A DNA stretch of 64,000 bases from Fasciola hepatica. Taxonomy: Eukaryota > Platyhelminthes > Trematoda > Plagiorchiida > Fasciolidae. The stretch spans positions 2,714,001 to 2,778,000 of the forward strand of contig CANUEZ040000117.1 of the NCBI GenBank assembly GCA_948099385.1. The letters run 5' to 3'. Below the pieces are notes generated by a model, which did not search any database, was not told the DNA's origin, and was given only the letters and a program-made list of their open reading frames with translations. Of the stretch, positions 1 to 14,429 are shown piece after piece. A program made the position numbers and the translations under genes. Position 1 is the first letter of the stretch. Every line of letters starts with the position of its first letter.

Positions 1-2730
1 AACTCATCCTCTAAAAGGAAACAGTCACGTGAAAGAAAAAGACTTGCAAAATGACCATGAAACCGCTATGAGGGAGAAGCCCGTTTGTGTTACTTTTGTG
101 ACAATAACTGTCATTGTCATGAATAAAAATGAAATTCCCCAAAATGAATGCTTTTAAAAGTCTCGGCACTTTGAGCATCTGTGAGTTGTTAGACGGAAAT
201 TTTGGACACGTCTATTGTGACTGCTTGCTTGTATGGTTGGTTGTATGAATTAAAATTTAAATTCGATACTGATTACTACTTACCAAGTAAATGTGCCCTC
301 ACCCCGGGAAGTGGGGTGCATTTCTAATAAATAACTGACTTTCGTGGGAAGATTTGACAAGCGTAGTTCGTTCCTTGAAACGGGATCAGTATAGTGAATG
401 TTAACATACAAGCCGACATAATAAAACATTCCTTTACAATTTTTAGCTATCAACTTTTGAAATTCTGATTTACATTAAATGTAGATTGAAATTAATAATT
501 CAACGTTGTATCATGATTACTTTTATTTGAGTTACGCACATTTCTCTAAATATATGAATTTCTCCATGACAGGAATTTTGCGTGTATTTTATCTGTTTTG
601 TGAAAGATTTTCTGTGAGAAGCCTAGCCAAAATAGAGTAGCTGAAGTGATTTGGTCTGGTTGTGTTCGGCTAGTTGGATAAAACTAATCAGTACTCATTT
701 ACTTCTACTGAACAAGTTATAAAGCATAGCGACTGGAATCCCTAGTAGCTACGCAGCTAAACGTGAACCCCAAAACCAGGTAGTAAAAAACTCACTTGGC
801 AGTAACGTGAAAATATTACTAAGGGTGAGCTAGATTCACAAAACTGGGTTGTTATCGCAAATATCCTTGAGACCGTCGCACGAAGTACTCCCCAGTATGC
901 GAAAGGGGTCATCGCAGCTGATTGTTTGGAAACATTTGCAAACGTGAAAGGAGAACATTTTACCTGACCGCTCAGTTCATCTCAGTCAGTATTTTACCTG
1001 ATTAGTCCAACGAGAAAATCCGTGCCTCAGCTACACCCAAATGAATGTGACCAATTACAATAACGACTGGTCGCTCGGAGAATGGGCGTATAATTGCTGT
1101 GTAACACATGCAGTAGCAGAATGTCATCCAAATAGTTTGGTTTTTTTTGGGTTGTCATCAACTAACGGGCGTTTTGGAATAAATAAATGCACCCCAAAAA
1201 CGAAATACGGTCATGTTATTCACTATGCTAGGTTGAACGATTAGTAATTAGCACCGGTTTCTTGAGATTCGGTAGTGGCCTGTTTCTGGAGATATTACTG
1301 ATTATAGAGACGATCGGAGTACGATTGAATAGACTTTGAATGCGTGCACGTAATATGCTACTTCAAACATTCCGGTTGCCCTCGTTGAGGTGCACTAATT
1401 TAGAACAATGATTGTCGCTCAGACCTTACTACCTGAATGATCCATCGCCGAACCAACTGGCCATACCTTGTTCTTTCAGTGAACTCAACAAATGAGGTAG
1501 CAATGACTTGAGAATCAAACCAACGGAAAATCTTTAGCCATCATCAGTGCAGGTAATCTTCACAACCCTAACAATGAGTTCAACTGCATCAGGCAATGTA
1601 TGTTCTGGCCACGCTAGTCAGTATTTTTTGGTGATGCCCTCTCACGACTGAAATAACGGATACTGCTAAAACTTGTGTTATTTATTTCCTGCGAATGAGA
1701 TATTCTTTCACGATTACACACACGGACGCAATGTAACGAGCAATGGCTTTGAACTCACGACGCAGTGAACAATATTCTACATCTATTACGGTGAGGTCTG
1801 ACGAGGCGCCGAAAATACCATTGAAGAGTGCACGTGTCACTGAACCTATCGAAATACGTATTACGCACACACACCGATGGAATTAAAAAAAACCGACTTG
1901 GTTATGGACTTCCGGGCTAGGGTTCTAATCAAGTTGAAATCCGACGAAATCTGCTCTTTTTTTGACAATTCGTACTGCGAGAACTTTGAAACGCAAAACC
2001 ATTTGCGCAGCATAGCATAATCCAAGTCCCGAGTTGTGCTTATCGCGGATTGCTGTTAATGTGATCAAGTGTGTCTAACTGGGAAACTTCATTCCCGGTA
2101 AATATGGGGATGAATGAAAACGAATTCGACCAAACAGAAATTCTTAGAACTTTTAAAATGAGCGATCACTCTCTATTCTAGTGCGATAGATTTTGAGTTT
2201 CAGAAACACGCATTCAAATGCAAATGGTCCACATTTTGCCATTTCCGGGTGATATTAGAATAAAGCAACGATATCCTCGTCTACTGAGCATCAGTATGTT
2301 TGTCCTTCTTCAATTTCACAGTTCAGGGTTTCTCTGAAGTTTTGTCGAGATGTACCAGATGAAGATAGCACATCTAGATTTTACGGCCGGCATTCTGTTT
2401 GCCAGGAACTACGAACTTGATAGATTTTTCACCAATAGCACGTTGATCAACTTGAACGTAGCTAACTATTGAAAAAGAGAGAGATCCGATAAGGCTGATG
2501 CATTTCAGACATTGTAACCATAAAATTTGCTAAATGAAGTTTAAGAACTCAGCTGAGTCTAGCGAGGTTTTCTTCGTTTTGGGTGATTTTGAACTTGTGA
2601 GGTGGTACCAGTAATATTCTCTCAGCTAAGTATCAAGTAGGAAACTGAAGGAACACGCAGTTTGTGAAGAAAGAAATACTACTGACACAACTTTATAGTT
2701 GGATACTACTTTATAAAATGAACAACCACA
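1..2730. other. No gene recognised
   Basis: AT-rich sequence in which every frame is broken often; the longest open frame is 67 codons. I recognise no protein motif, RNA gene or tandem array. A weak tRNA B-box-like string lies near 1,920, but no A box is seen at the right distance. Confidence 0.6.
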
Positions 2731-2734
2731 ACAT

Positions 2735-3030
2735 TATGACGACCCGAACTGATGAGTGGATGTATCCTGTTTACTCCATCCTCGAAAGCGTACATACCGA
2801 CCAAGGCTCAGTTTGTTGGCAGACCTCTTCCTACTATGATCCGTGACTTGGTCGAGATACTCAACCACTACCTAACAAAAACTTGGCCTAGCTCACACTG
2901 TTTGGAAAACGCTTCTAGCTGGGAAAAGAGGCCTCCAAGTATCCCATTGTTGGAGCGTATAGAAATGCTTCGTTCAGTGGTTTCTCTAATGTATTCATGG
3001 TTGCGTATCTACTATGTGTCTCACTAATCC
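2735..3030 (+). pseudogene. Possible Gypsy-type integrase remnant
   Basis: Two pieces in different plus-strand frames resemble the integrase core of Gypsy LTR retrotransposons. Around 2,787-2,820 one frame reads SVHTDQGS, and the overlapping frame reads AQFVGRPL, like the block around the second catalytic aspartate (xDQGxxF). Around 2,957-2,995 another frame reads GAYRNASFSGFSN, like the downstream AYRxxxHSSTGxSP block. The spacing is about right for the family. The frames change between blocks, stops intervene, and I see no catalytic glutamate segment, protease, reverse transcriptase or LTRs nearby. If real, it is an old, isolated fragment. Chance resemblance is a serious alternative because the matches are short. 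Confidence 0.35.
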
Positions 3031-3034
3031 GAAG

Positions 3035-6000
3035 TTTTCATCAATAAGGTTTTCAATAAAGTTTTGAAAGCAGACAGAAAATATTCTTTTCTGTAATTTT
3101 TCAATCCTCGGTTAACACTGGCTTCTGACTGCTTCATTCATAGTAGAAGAGCCAAAAAGGTTCATCACATCAGGGATCAAAGATGAATGAGTTGTGTTGA
3201 AACCGGCTGGAAGACATTTAGAGAAACGAAAACAAAAATGTCGGACTACTATCCAGGAGGTAGTTTTGCAAATAACTCAAAGCCAACCCCCGCTGCAAGC
3301 GAATTCACCGACATATTTAGAAGACTAAGGTTGTGGTACCCATCCTTATTGGTTTAGTAAAAATTAATATTCCAAGATAGATATTTCCTTCTCATCCCAC
3401 GTTGCACGTAGAATAAAAACCGTTTGATAGTATTTTTATTGCAACCCGCGTTCATGTTTAAATTCCTTAATTGTTTAAAAAGTGGAAAGTAATATACTCG
3501 ATTGGATATTAATTGGTTGAATTGAGCTCGGCGGAAGATGGAATTATTCGTATGAATGCATTCTTTGGAATGGTTCGAATGAAATTGTGTATTCACAATG
3601 CGTTGTATGGGTGAATCGGATCAATTAAAGTTCACCTTCTGATCCAGCTAACGGATCTGTGTAGCACGGTGGCATCAACCAATGTTCCACAATGCAAAAC
3701 AATCAGTATGTTTCGAAAGTTAGTGTTGCTTGTGGCCGGGGTTAATATTTTTCATAGGTCCGCGGTTAGTTATCCAGGAGTTTAAGTGGTAAGCTCCTAA
3801 TCGCCAAAGATGGTGCGATAACCAGATAACGTGCTTTCATAATTTCCACAAAATAAATAGGTCACTTTTCCAGTTGCAATGTGGGAAACCATTAAGGTGA
3901 AAAACAAAACGTTCGTATAGATAATCACAGATTGGAAGCCAGCGACTCAGTGCAACTCAATATTATCTTTCTTGATGTCATCTAGGATTCCTTTGGCTTG
4001 ACTATGGCTACAAAAGCATGATCACACCCTCCCTTCTGCTTTGGTTTCGAAATCAACGGAATAAAAGATTCTCCATCGTGCGAAGTCTCATCGTATTCCA
4101 CTAAGAAAATCACGTTACCAGAAAGTGAATTAGCACGAAGGCAATTGTTCCTATTAGTGTTTATTCGAATAGAATTCTCAGGTGCACCAACCGAACGAAT
4201 CTCACTGGTGTATAATGAACGAGCTCTGTTCGGAAAAAACATGGTACCATGGGATGATCCGAGAAATGTATGTTATTCCCTAAAAAGAAGTTGTGGGTAT
4301 GCCTTGATAAACTTTATCTGCATCATCTCAAGGATTTTCCAAGTAAAAGCAAGCCTGGAAACTTGTACCCAAGAATAACTGTGTAAATAAATCGTTTTAC
4401 CACTTTTATAAGGAAGTTCTGCAAACGACGATTTATTTTCGGGAAAAAATAAGTGGGGTGTTTATCATAGCTCATGAATCATCTTTTATTCCAGTTAAAA
4501 ATTGTACGTTTACCACCCTTTCACTCCTTGCAAGCTTATCGGACTGGTATTTAAAAATAACTAATGCTGTAAACTTCCGGGAAATTCGATCATTCGATTG
4601 TGTGAGACATACTGATTTCCGTGTGTCAGGATTCAAATCTGTCTAGAAAACTGTTTCAATGGACACGCAAGAACGCCGCTTAAACCCTAAAGTTGGTTGG
4701 CATGTAACAAAAACATTCACCGATATTCTGCCGTCTACATTTTAGTGTCTCTCTCTCTGTGTGCGAATGTATCATACCATCATAACTGAACACAAAACCC
4801 GGGCCGAATGTCCTCATTTCCCCACCACGTTTTTGCAATATCATGCGCGTGGGATGGCTATACAGTGCAAACATAAATATTTATTTAGGTAAGTGCTTTT
4901 TGATGATTATTTTCTAGGTGCTGATAGTAAAAAAATTGGATTACTAAATGAAATATGATCGACTATACGATTACGTCATGAGGCAGTCTACCACATACAC
5001 GATCCGGCCCCTTTTTATGTTACGAAATTGCAATAACCCAGAAAAATCATGAAAGTAGCAATTCCACATTACCCGTCGAAGTACTGCTCTTTCAGTAATT
5101 CCAATAATGGATTCCGGGTGATACATATGTAACTCATTGAAGCTATCTTACACCATATAGGTAGGCAGACTGAGAGATCGGATAGGCACGTAATGAATTC
5201 CTATCCGAAGTAAGTTTACATAAAGATATTAGAAAATCCTATTCATGGGACTAAAATTGAACATGATCCATACCACAAGAAGGAACTAAAGGGTCTCGAT
5301 TAGATATTTGGTTCCGTGAGACTTTGTTAGGACTAAACATTTTATGCATGAGACGGCATCAGAGTTGCTCCGAAACCACATCCATTTGTGGGACATGGGT
5401 TTCCGCCATTTCCAGGACGGTTTTTTCCAAAATACTTCTAATACATGTTGAATTCTCCTTCGTGGATTAAGAGTAGAATAGTTGGAGTTGATTTAACTGA
5501 TAAGACCGCTAAAATTCTGAACTCGGACCACCAAATGGAAGTAAAATGATGATCAAACTTTCGACGTGGTAGTATTAGAAAACTACTCGGATCACTTCTT
5601 GCAGGTTCCGCAATGAGCACTACGCACTGGAGCCTTCATAGTCAAAGGACAAAATTATCGATATTACAATGATTGTTTAAACAAACTAGTGGATAAAGGA
5701 GCAGCGAAAATGCTCTACTTATGGCCCATTATTCGCTCTGGATGCTTCTTTGACTGTTAATCCCGGTCAAGGTGGATGTCTTGAGTGTGTGCTGTATCGA
5801 GCAAGGTATAACGAGCCTAAAGCAATTTCCAATCTCACACATGCTGATTTCAGAAATGTTTGCTAGTCCTAACTGACATAACCTGGAACCATTCACTTTG
5901 ACCTGATGTCTCCGCATTTGACGGGATTGTTTGAGTCATAAAAATAGCAGTGTTCCATGTTCCAAGAAAAACACGTGAAATGTCAACGTACTCCTCATAA

Positions 6001-6050
6001 TCCTACATTTATTGGCCAGCAATATGCTCGTTTATCACGTTGAGACCAAC
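3035..6050. other. No gene recognised
   Basis: The longest open frame is 86 codons on the minus strand (3,982-4,242). It has no family motif that I recognise and no convincing splice sites at both ends. The rest is AT-rich, stop-dense sequence. Confidence 0.55.
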
Positions 6051-6130
6051 TGTGGTCATACGGGACACACGACTGAAAAGTTGTGGATTCGAATCCTCTG
6101 TTTCCAAATCCATCAATCAACTTTCGCATC
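6040..6130 (+). repeat. Possible tRNA-derived SINE head
   Basis: A string matching the RNA polymerase III B box (GGATTCGAATCC-like) lies at about 6,084-6,096. It is preceded at roughly the expected distance by a weaker A-box-like stretch (TGGTCATACGGG) near 6,053. The arrangement resembles the tRNA-related heads seen elsewhere in the window, but no second copy of this body was found, so the call is weak. Confidence 0.25.
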
Positions 6131-6199
6131 ATCAGCTGGACATATTTGATCGTATGTCATTGACAACAAAAAGTTAAACGTAGAAGAAAAACGTGGATT

Positions 6200-9100
6200 G
6201 GCCCATGAGGAACATAGTTGAATTGAAACCATTTATCTTGCTTCACTCAAATATTTCCAGTACACTCTGTTAAATAACCAATCGAAGGGGACTAGAAAGA
6301 GTGAGTATTTCAATTTTTTTTACTTGCCGTTGCAAAATACCAATTATTAGTGAACAGTGGTTTCCCGTCACGTATTTAACGGAACAGTCAGAAACAGATT
6401 CTCACATCGTGTCCAACACTTTCTCGCTGCATTCGTACACGAGCGTATTGCAGTCAGTGTTTTTTTTCCGTGGTCAGTAAAAAGCCGGTTGAAAACTGAT
6501 GCAAGACAGAAATGAAAGACTAGTGGTGGGAACAAGTAAGAAAAGGTACCCGAAAATATTTGAGTCCCGCTTTAAAATAATATTGACTACAGTAAGCACA
6601 CATAAAGATGCAGTATAATAATGAGAGATCCAGTGTACACACCTGTTTTCAACTCATATGTTCCAATCTGTCACGGGAAATACTTTCTTTTCTGAAAGGT
6701 GATTACAAAATCATTCAGTCTCCCGAATTTCGGGGTCTTTCCAATAGTCTGAATAAGATAGCTAGGTATATATGTTACATTTTTAAAGTGAGAAATACTC
6801 TGGAATTTAGTTTCAGTGCAGCTGAAACGATTAAAATGCAGAGTTATAATAAATGAAGGTCCCGTTGCCATGCCGTCACCTGGATTGCCTGTAGACATGA
6901 GCCTGCAGGCTGCCGGCATCCGAGGGGATCCGACATACACGAAGGCAACGCCTGCAATCAGTTTACAAAACTACACACAATTTGTTTAACTCGTTGTTTT
7001 ATTTACAAAGTGGGACTGAAGATGATTTGGTTTCTTTGTAGCCCATTCCAGGATTCTATTCACCGGGAGAATGAAGCTTCGACACTTTGATTTCGATCAA
7101 CTCTAGTTGTTTCACATGTAGAATGCATTAAACTTTCAAGAGATTTTTAGAAGTACTCTAATTTCCGTACTGCTTCATTGAGATTGAATAGAAAGACTTA
7201 GTGTGCATAAAATCACCATTACCTCGATTAACCTGCAGATTGTTCGCAGTTTGTACCTTTATTCAGTTTGCTGTGCAGTCGTAAAATCACTTTGTGATTC
7301 GTGCTTTGTTTCGCCTTTTAGACGCCGTTAAGTAAACAAACTTCTATTGTACTGAGAGAACTTGGAACATGTTTACTGGTTCCACTGGATTCAGAACAAT
7401 GAGTGAAATGTTAGTAATAATGAGATAAAGACTTGGGGATTACTTCAATGCCCACGGTTCCCAAGGTTTTCTATTTCAGAGACTGCTCTTCCAACCATCA
7501 CGTGATCTGAAAAGTACCTTGGAGACCCTTGATAAACATTTACATCAGTAAAATTATGATTAAGGATGGAAAATCTTAGCTCATATTTATTCAGGAAATA
7601 TATCGTCAAAATAACAGAGGTCACGAAGTTACGAGAAATTCAAAATGGTAATGATATCCTCAGAAATAGGTTGCTTGGTATCACTTGGGGACTGAAAATG
7701 AAAATGGTTATTAGGAAAACCTGAACGATGGGGACTCTACTTGGTCAAACTTTCGATTAAAGCAACTAGGTTTCTTCAAGGTAGATTTACAAATGGATGC
7801 TACAAACTATGATACATTTACACAGAGTACATATCGTATTGGGTGTCGATTTCCAACACGCCGTTAATAGCACATGGGTACGGCGCTCCGAAAGCAAAAT
7901 ACTTCCCGTAAGATCGCCGGTATAAAGATATAAGAATCTAGGCATGTTTGTCATAGGAATAATGGAAATGAATGGAGTACCGCCATCGATTGAACTTTAC
8001 TCGAACAGAAACACACACGTACAAAGTCGAAATTTCGGTAATGCATTAAATGAGGCGTTTTCGTGGGGATTCTACCCACACATTTTGCTTTCGCTTGCTA
8101 TCCAATCTAGAGTCCGTTCCAGTAACGCTCTTCCCCGTGGAGTTGCACGTGTCCAATAGGCAAATCAACGAAAAATCGATATCGTAGTCCAAATCGCGAT
8201 GTTACGCAAAACTTTTCGTGCCCGAAGCCTTCTTGTTAGTTTGGTCAATTTTATATGAACTAAACGGTTTGCCAACGAACGAAGATACGGGTCAAAATAA
8301 ATGAAATATTTCAACGAATCATCACGTTATGTGTTTGACTGCTGTTTTCAAATTCACTAAAAATAGTTAGACGGTTATCTTCATAACATCCTTTTCAGGA
8401 ACTTAGTTTAAGGGCAGATTGCAAAATCTCAGTGCTACGTGATCCAGAGTCGATTCTGTGGATCTTCTTATGTACTTTATGGCGCAAAATTCAGTCATCT
8501 GAGTGGTTTGAGCATGTGCAGGCAAATGCCTCATCAAATGCATTTTGAAAATAAACCATGGAAACATCCTGTTGTTCACATTACAGTATGTTGACCGGAT
8601 ACATTGTGGAGTAAATTACTAGATACTCCAGAGTTTTACGCTACCACTGAATTTTAGAAAAATATCGACTTGTTCGCAAGCGCGTAAAAACCAATGGTCA
8701 ACTTAAGAGACAATTAAGCAAACAATGCGATACATTTGTTGATCTGGTCAATCGACACCAACTAGAGAGCTTTGAAAACAGTTTTTCTTGTTCCTCACTT
8801 TTATCTGGGTAAAGTCTTTAAACCCCTGTCCTGTTGTTGTTTCTCACACGGTGCCAGGCAGAGCTTATTTGCAGAGCTTACGTGAGATCATACGTCACTA
8901 ATCACTCGGCGCTCCAGGCATGATCTTACTCCGTATATTCATCAAAAACGGTAGGCCAGTCGGAAAGAGAAAACTTAAAATTCTCATTATTCTAGAACTT
9001 CGTAAACAGTTTTAACCGATTCGCCTGCCGTGACTAGTCTATCTTTGAGGAGCGCGTGGTTTATCCTAGTCACCCCACATTGATTCTCACGTAAATTTGG

Positions 9101-11400
9101 AATTGATATTTCTGTTGGTAGTTTGGGTCATTTTTACAGTTATATTTATCTACACAATGTTCTGCCTTTCGTTAGACATATTCAGATGGGAGAGGGTTAT
9201 TTCATACCATAACTATTGATGTGGACTCAATGATTTCATTTCATCTATGTATTCGCCGCGTATGAACTCCTTACCAGATTTTTAAATCCAATGAAAAATG
9301 AACAACCGGTGTAGAGCTAAATACAGATTTTGTTGAATTCCTTTGATTGTGACTTACTTATTCAACAACGGGGAGCAAGGTCACATCAAGGAAGAGTTTA
9401 AAGCGCCTTTAGAAATATTTGCGGATACTAAGAAGTTCTGCTGGAATGAAGCAAAGACCAACAGAAAGATGGTTAGAACTGATTGAGAGAAATACGAACA
9501 TTGCTATTTTGCCGGCAACCATACTCCTTCCCGGTTTCAATGAACTGACATAGAGGTCTGTGGTAGGTTGCGCACACTGGTCGCAAACTCAAGGGGCTTT
9601 TTATTCAGGCTTCCACTTCGAATACACAATTTAGAGCCGCCATGGGTTCAAGTTTCATCAGCTGAAAGCACTGGAAAAGGAAGACTGCGTACCAAACAGA
9701 AGGGTGACGACTTTTTACACTCACGAACTGCAGTGCATTATCACTCGGATAAAGCTTCTGACCACTCTGGTGACCACCACACAATGGCTTTTTCTGAATA
9801 CTTTTTATGAGGCAAAGACTTTTCGCTTGATATCTGCCAAACGAAGTTTGCAGAATTTGAAGCCAAAATGAATACAATCCGGAGAGTGATCTCATGTCAT
9901 CAGCAGTGCCATTTAGTTCACCCGTTGACGTGCTGTTCTCGGTTCTCGGATGGAAACTGTCCAATTGATATTTCTTTTGCATAGCGTTTTCTTAAATTCG
10001 TGGTCAAATTTTCACGCCAATCTCAAATTTATTCATACCTTCGTTATCAATAACTGCTGAGATATTTTCCACAATTGCTAGTTTTGCGTAGTCGGCTTTT
10101 AAAGTTATGGAATGAACTCGATATCAGATAATCTTCAGGGTTTGTTTTCCTTCGGAATAACTGTCAATGAACGGACCGAAGTATTTTACAAGGTACAGTT
10201 TTAGCTCGTGGTAACCACGGCTGCTGCAAGTCCACCGGTTTTGTTTTGCCATTCTCAAGGTTCACACTGAAGGATTAGATAAACAGCACCTGTTATCATT
10301 GGTTCGCACAAGGTAACTTTTTTTATGAACGCTTTTTCTTCAGATAGTACATTTTGTCCTCTGCAGACATTGTTAAAACCCATCACTGGTCGACTTCCTT
10401 AGGAAAAATGAAGCATCCTTGAATAACGTTGCGAGAACAATATTATATATATAGATTGAAAGGTTCGTCGAGTCTGACTGGTCTGATTAGTTGTTCTAGC
10501 GAAGCGGAGAAGATTATTAGGTCTGCACTTGGAGTCGAATGCACGGACGTACTAGGAACTCAAGATGTGACCATATTCCGACTTTCTGGTGGATCGCTGC
10601 TACCTGACACAAACGAACAGGGTATGAACATGGTGCAGCTTAACACAGCTCCTATTCGGGGCGTGGCCAGGATAATTCTAAAAATAATTTTTTCTGACGC
10701 TATTTTCATCTGTGTGCGTCAACGCGCGAGTCAAAAGTCTAGTCACTCACGATAGAAGAGAAACCAAATGAGCTATCAGTTCGCTGTTTACGGCAGACAT
10801 CGTAAAATAACAATAGTAGACAAATCCCAAGCTAGTGGTCAAATGAGATTCATGTCGTGAATCTAAGTCTCATTTTTACCTCAAATCAGCTTTCTCGTAG
10901 CAGATAAAATGAGAGTTTCTAGTGAATACTACCTCATTTCATGTTTACCAATTGTGAAGCAGGATAAATTGGCTGCATCACGAGAGGCCTAACTGCCCGC
11001 ATTTGGGAACAGATCTCCAGCTGGCTCAGTCGTTGACCAGAAAAAGGTAACGTAACCGCAGTAAGCGCTGATTTGGTCGATACCAACAACACCAAGTGGC
11101 GTGTGTTTAAGTCAGTATGTTGTTATGTGATGACAAAAACCGAAACGGTGAGCGATCTTTCTTAGTAAAATTAAAAATCTTGTTTTCTTAAAGTGAGATC
11201 ACGAAGCGTTTCTATTTTTAGTTCCAAAAACCTTACTTAGACTTATTTTTAGTTGATGTTTTCTTTTCCCATGTATAAAGATTTACATTTGTTCATCTTC
11301 GAAATTTTACGGTTCTCCAAAAACCGCTCTTATTTTCTTGCAAAAAAATCATCGTATATCCCTAAATCCCGGATTTAGGCCTGAAATTACAGACAATCCA
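6200..11400. other. No gene recognised
   Basis: Stop-dense sequence. The two longest frames are 125 codons on minus (9,605-9,982) and 108 codons on plus (10,429-10,755). Neither shows a recognisable domain, and both are within the length expected by chance. No tandem repeat or RNA gene is seen. Confidence 0.5.
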
Positions 11401-11421
11401 TTTCACATGGAACTATGAGCT

Positions 11422-11715
11422 TCAGTTTCTTGAGTCAGCTTTCCGTATTCGATCATTCATTGTTTCTGTAGGTAGTCCAGCAGTAGCATAGATGTCAGTG
11501 ATTTCAGCCCACGGATTTTCCACACCAGTCAACCTTTGAGAAGATTCCATGATGATTTCTCTCCATTTGCTGATTTCTATGCTCACATGGTCAAAGAAAG
11601 ATTTGTTTATTGCTTTATCTAGAGTCTGAATATAGGAAGTTAATCTTGTTAGAACCATCATTTGATCTATACTCCCTGATTCGAAATCGTTCTTCATTTC
11701 TTTGACGAGGTTGGT
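11422..11715 (-). CDS. Unrecognised open frame, possible exon
   Basis: An open frame of about 97 codons runs on the minus strand and ends in TGA. The predicted peptide is hydrophilic and looks like helical soluble protein, with stretches such as LTSYIQTLDKAINKSFFDHV and ISKWREIIMESS. I do not recognise a family. The frame can be extended a few codons 5' of the in-frame ATG to a possible AG acceptor (…GAG|CC), but the polypyrimidine tract is poor. It could be a small exon, a transposon fragment or a chance frame; the balanced, non-repetitive composition is the only argument for coding. Confidence 0.2.
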   Translation of the reverse strand, partial: TNLVKEMKNDFESGSIDQMMVLTRLTSYIQTLDKAINKSFFDHVSIEISKWREIIMESSQRLTGVENPWAEITDIYATAGLPTETMNDRIRKADSRN

Positions 11716-11779
11716 GCTGGCTCAGTCTCTAGCTAGCAGATATCGTTGATGATCCCTGAAAACAAGAAACAGAATTGAA

Positions 11780-14425
11780 TCTATCCAATTTCTTTTAACT
11801 GCTGGTGCGCATGAGGCTTTTTTGGTCGCATCAACTGGAATAAGTCACCTTTCTTGCCTCTTGGAATGACTGGAGGTTAGGCTTTTATCCTTCCAGATAA
11901 ACTGCACAATACAGATAATGTGCTTTTGTTACCAGTGTACAAAATGCGAATTGACAAGGCATTCTAATTTGAGAGGCTAGACCCATAAACATTGCCGTTT
12001 CCTCCACATCAGTCATAGTAACCAGTGGAAATCTGGAAAAGTCTATGCAATAAACAGTGTAGGTCTACAAACCTCCGTACCTTCCAGTTAGAAAGGTGTT
12101 ACTTATCTTCTTAGAGAAGGTTTCTATCCATGAAGGAAGTTATCTAACCATTGGTTTGTTAGTTTGATTTCTCTTGAGGATGTTTCAAAATGTGATGCAA
12201 TCGCAAAAGGAAATGCTAGAACATCAGCCCTGCGCATAGCAGGTTCTTTGCTTTCTTGTCAGCAATCTATTCATAGATGGTATCTCCCAATTAAAAATAT
12301 TGGTAGTCGACTTGATCCACACTCACATTTCCTTTTCCATCCCAGTGAAAGAGGTTACAGCAAACTGTTCTCCACTTTTGAATCACTCGGAAATCAGGCC
12401 CTTTATTCTTTTCAAAAATCTGTGGTATTCTTGCTTCGGAAGTTCCCAAAAATTCCTAAATTGTAGTGGACGAAATAGTTTACTCTTTTAGCTCTCCTCA
12501 TTCTATGACGGCAAACACAAAAGCGGATAAACTTTGCTGCTGCTGAAAACGTTTTTTTCTTACTTCATAACTATAACTGCACAAAGCCCGTCGATAGGTC
12601 TCCGCCCTATTGAATCACCCGGTAGCTGACGGTATTAATTCGGGCTTACCTTCGCCGTAGAGCTTATACTGAAAGAATTTCATTAAGCCCAACTGGAGCT
12701 TACTGATGAAGTGGGTTCCGTCATAGGCAAGACAGCGAAGATGAGCTGGGGCGGCCTTGCTCGGTCACCGGGTAATGGTTTGTCGGTCCCATTTGCACCC
12801 CAGAACAAGGTTCGGTTGCCTCAGTTTTGGGTACATTTCGAGTTAAAATTCATTTTTCTGACCCTTTTCCCCTCTGGAAAAGTGAAACAAAAATTTCGAC
12901 ACAACTCTACGAATTGAATAATGTGTTTACCTTGTTTAGGTCCTGATACATTCAATCCGGCATCTGTCGCTTTCGTACTTGAACTAAAAAGACAAATACA
13001 AACAAAAGTTCGATTTTCGTCGGTACTCGTTACATGTTCCTGTATGGTGGGAGAACAAAGAAGACTCATCTGTGACCGCATACTCTTTCGTGCAATTTAG
13101 TTATTTTTCCCGAATCTATCGTTTTCGTAACACTGCACAGGTATTCCAGTGAGGGCTTTATTCCGGATACTGGTTGTAGTGATGTAACCTACAAATTGCA
13201 GTGTTTACGCAAAGGGTTCTTTTTTCCTGGGAATGGCTAGATTTCACTGTTTGATGAGAGAATAATAAGTTTTGTCGTAAATAGTTGACGGTAAAACCTA
13301 TACTGAGCCCTTTAGCAGGTGCCTTTTAATTCATACTTTAAACGGTTGTACTAAAAGTCGAGCTTTTGATAATTGCTCCGGTTGCGCTTCATCAAAAAGA
13401 ACTGACACACTACAGAAAGAACTACGACCAATGAAAGTTAACCGAATTCAAATTTCGATGGAAATAACGGGCTATTCACTGTCGTTTAGCATTTACCTCC
13501 AGTTCTTAGGTTTTATTCCGCCGGGCTGTTTCATCATCATCCACAATACAGCAACAAAAATGAAAAATAATACTAACAATAACATTGGTAAGAGCAATAA
13601 CAATAATAATCACATTATTGGTAATCGGCAGAAGCAGTCGCGTGGACAACAACAACTACAATGATACTCATTTTTACCATCTGCCATTCTAGGGTGCATG
13701 AATACAATATTCTGAATGGTAGTTCCTGATATGGAAATTACGAAGCCCCGGATGCTGTCCATCCAGTTTCGCACCAAACTACTTGGAATGAAAATATTTC
13801 GGTAATCCTCCCTCCATCTCAAATATCCCGTGACATGTGGTGCTGAAAAATGCTGGTGCATAATAAACTGATACTACCAAGTTAAATGATATATGATGCC
13901 CGTGGGGTACTGTGATTTCGTTCTACTCATTTGTTCATAGGCATTCGGCAACTTCATTTCTACGTAATCTAGGTCTCTTCTATGGTCTTCGTTCTCCGTA
14001 CACAGTTTTTCCAATTCTGATTCATATGCAGCTGCGTCGTGCAACTAATTCATCTACTCGGCTGTTCTGTACCCCAACAGCATACCTCCCATCCCCGTTA
14101 AGCAGCTTTTTCCTAGATATCCGGGTTGGGAAAAAACACGGACAAGCTTGAAACGTTCGATGAAATCAGTGGGGTAAATCAGTCAGTCGCTGTCGGAAAA
14201 ATAGATATGGGCAGAATGTCTATTCTCCGAAAGGATGATAGACACACATGAAGATGGTGCAAGACGAATCGTGCACTTACGCGCACGTTAGGGTAGAAGT
14301 TCAATGCATACACTGTTAGAAGTGATTGCAAAGATACTTTGATCATAATGTGAACCGATCTGAACACTATTTTTTAGGAAGAACAAGTTCCACCGAAGTT
14401 GGAAGAAAAGTTTTGAAACATTTCC
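11780..14425. other. No gene recognised; AAT/AAC-rich patch
   Basis: No recognisable gene. The longest frame is 100 codons (12,164-12,466 plus). The block 12,570-12,830 is richer in GC than its surroundings, but neither strand gives a known domain. An AAT/AAC-rich low-complexity patch lies at 13,563-13,612. Some of the sequence just before 14,430 could be the undetected 5' part of the LINE that follows. Confidence 0.5.
13563..13612. repeat. AAT/AAC-rich low-complexity tract
   Basis: Imperfect trinucleotide-like repetition of AAT and AAC units, for example AATAACAATAATAAT, with interruptions. It looks like a decayed microsatellite. Confidence 0.6.
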
Positions 14426-14429
14426 AAGG

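Noticed and set aside
9605..9982. 125-codon minus-strand frame containing SDNALQF, like an integrase block
   Set aside because: A single short resemblance with no second integrase block in any frame around it.
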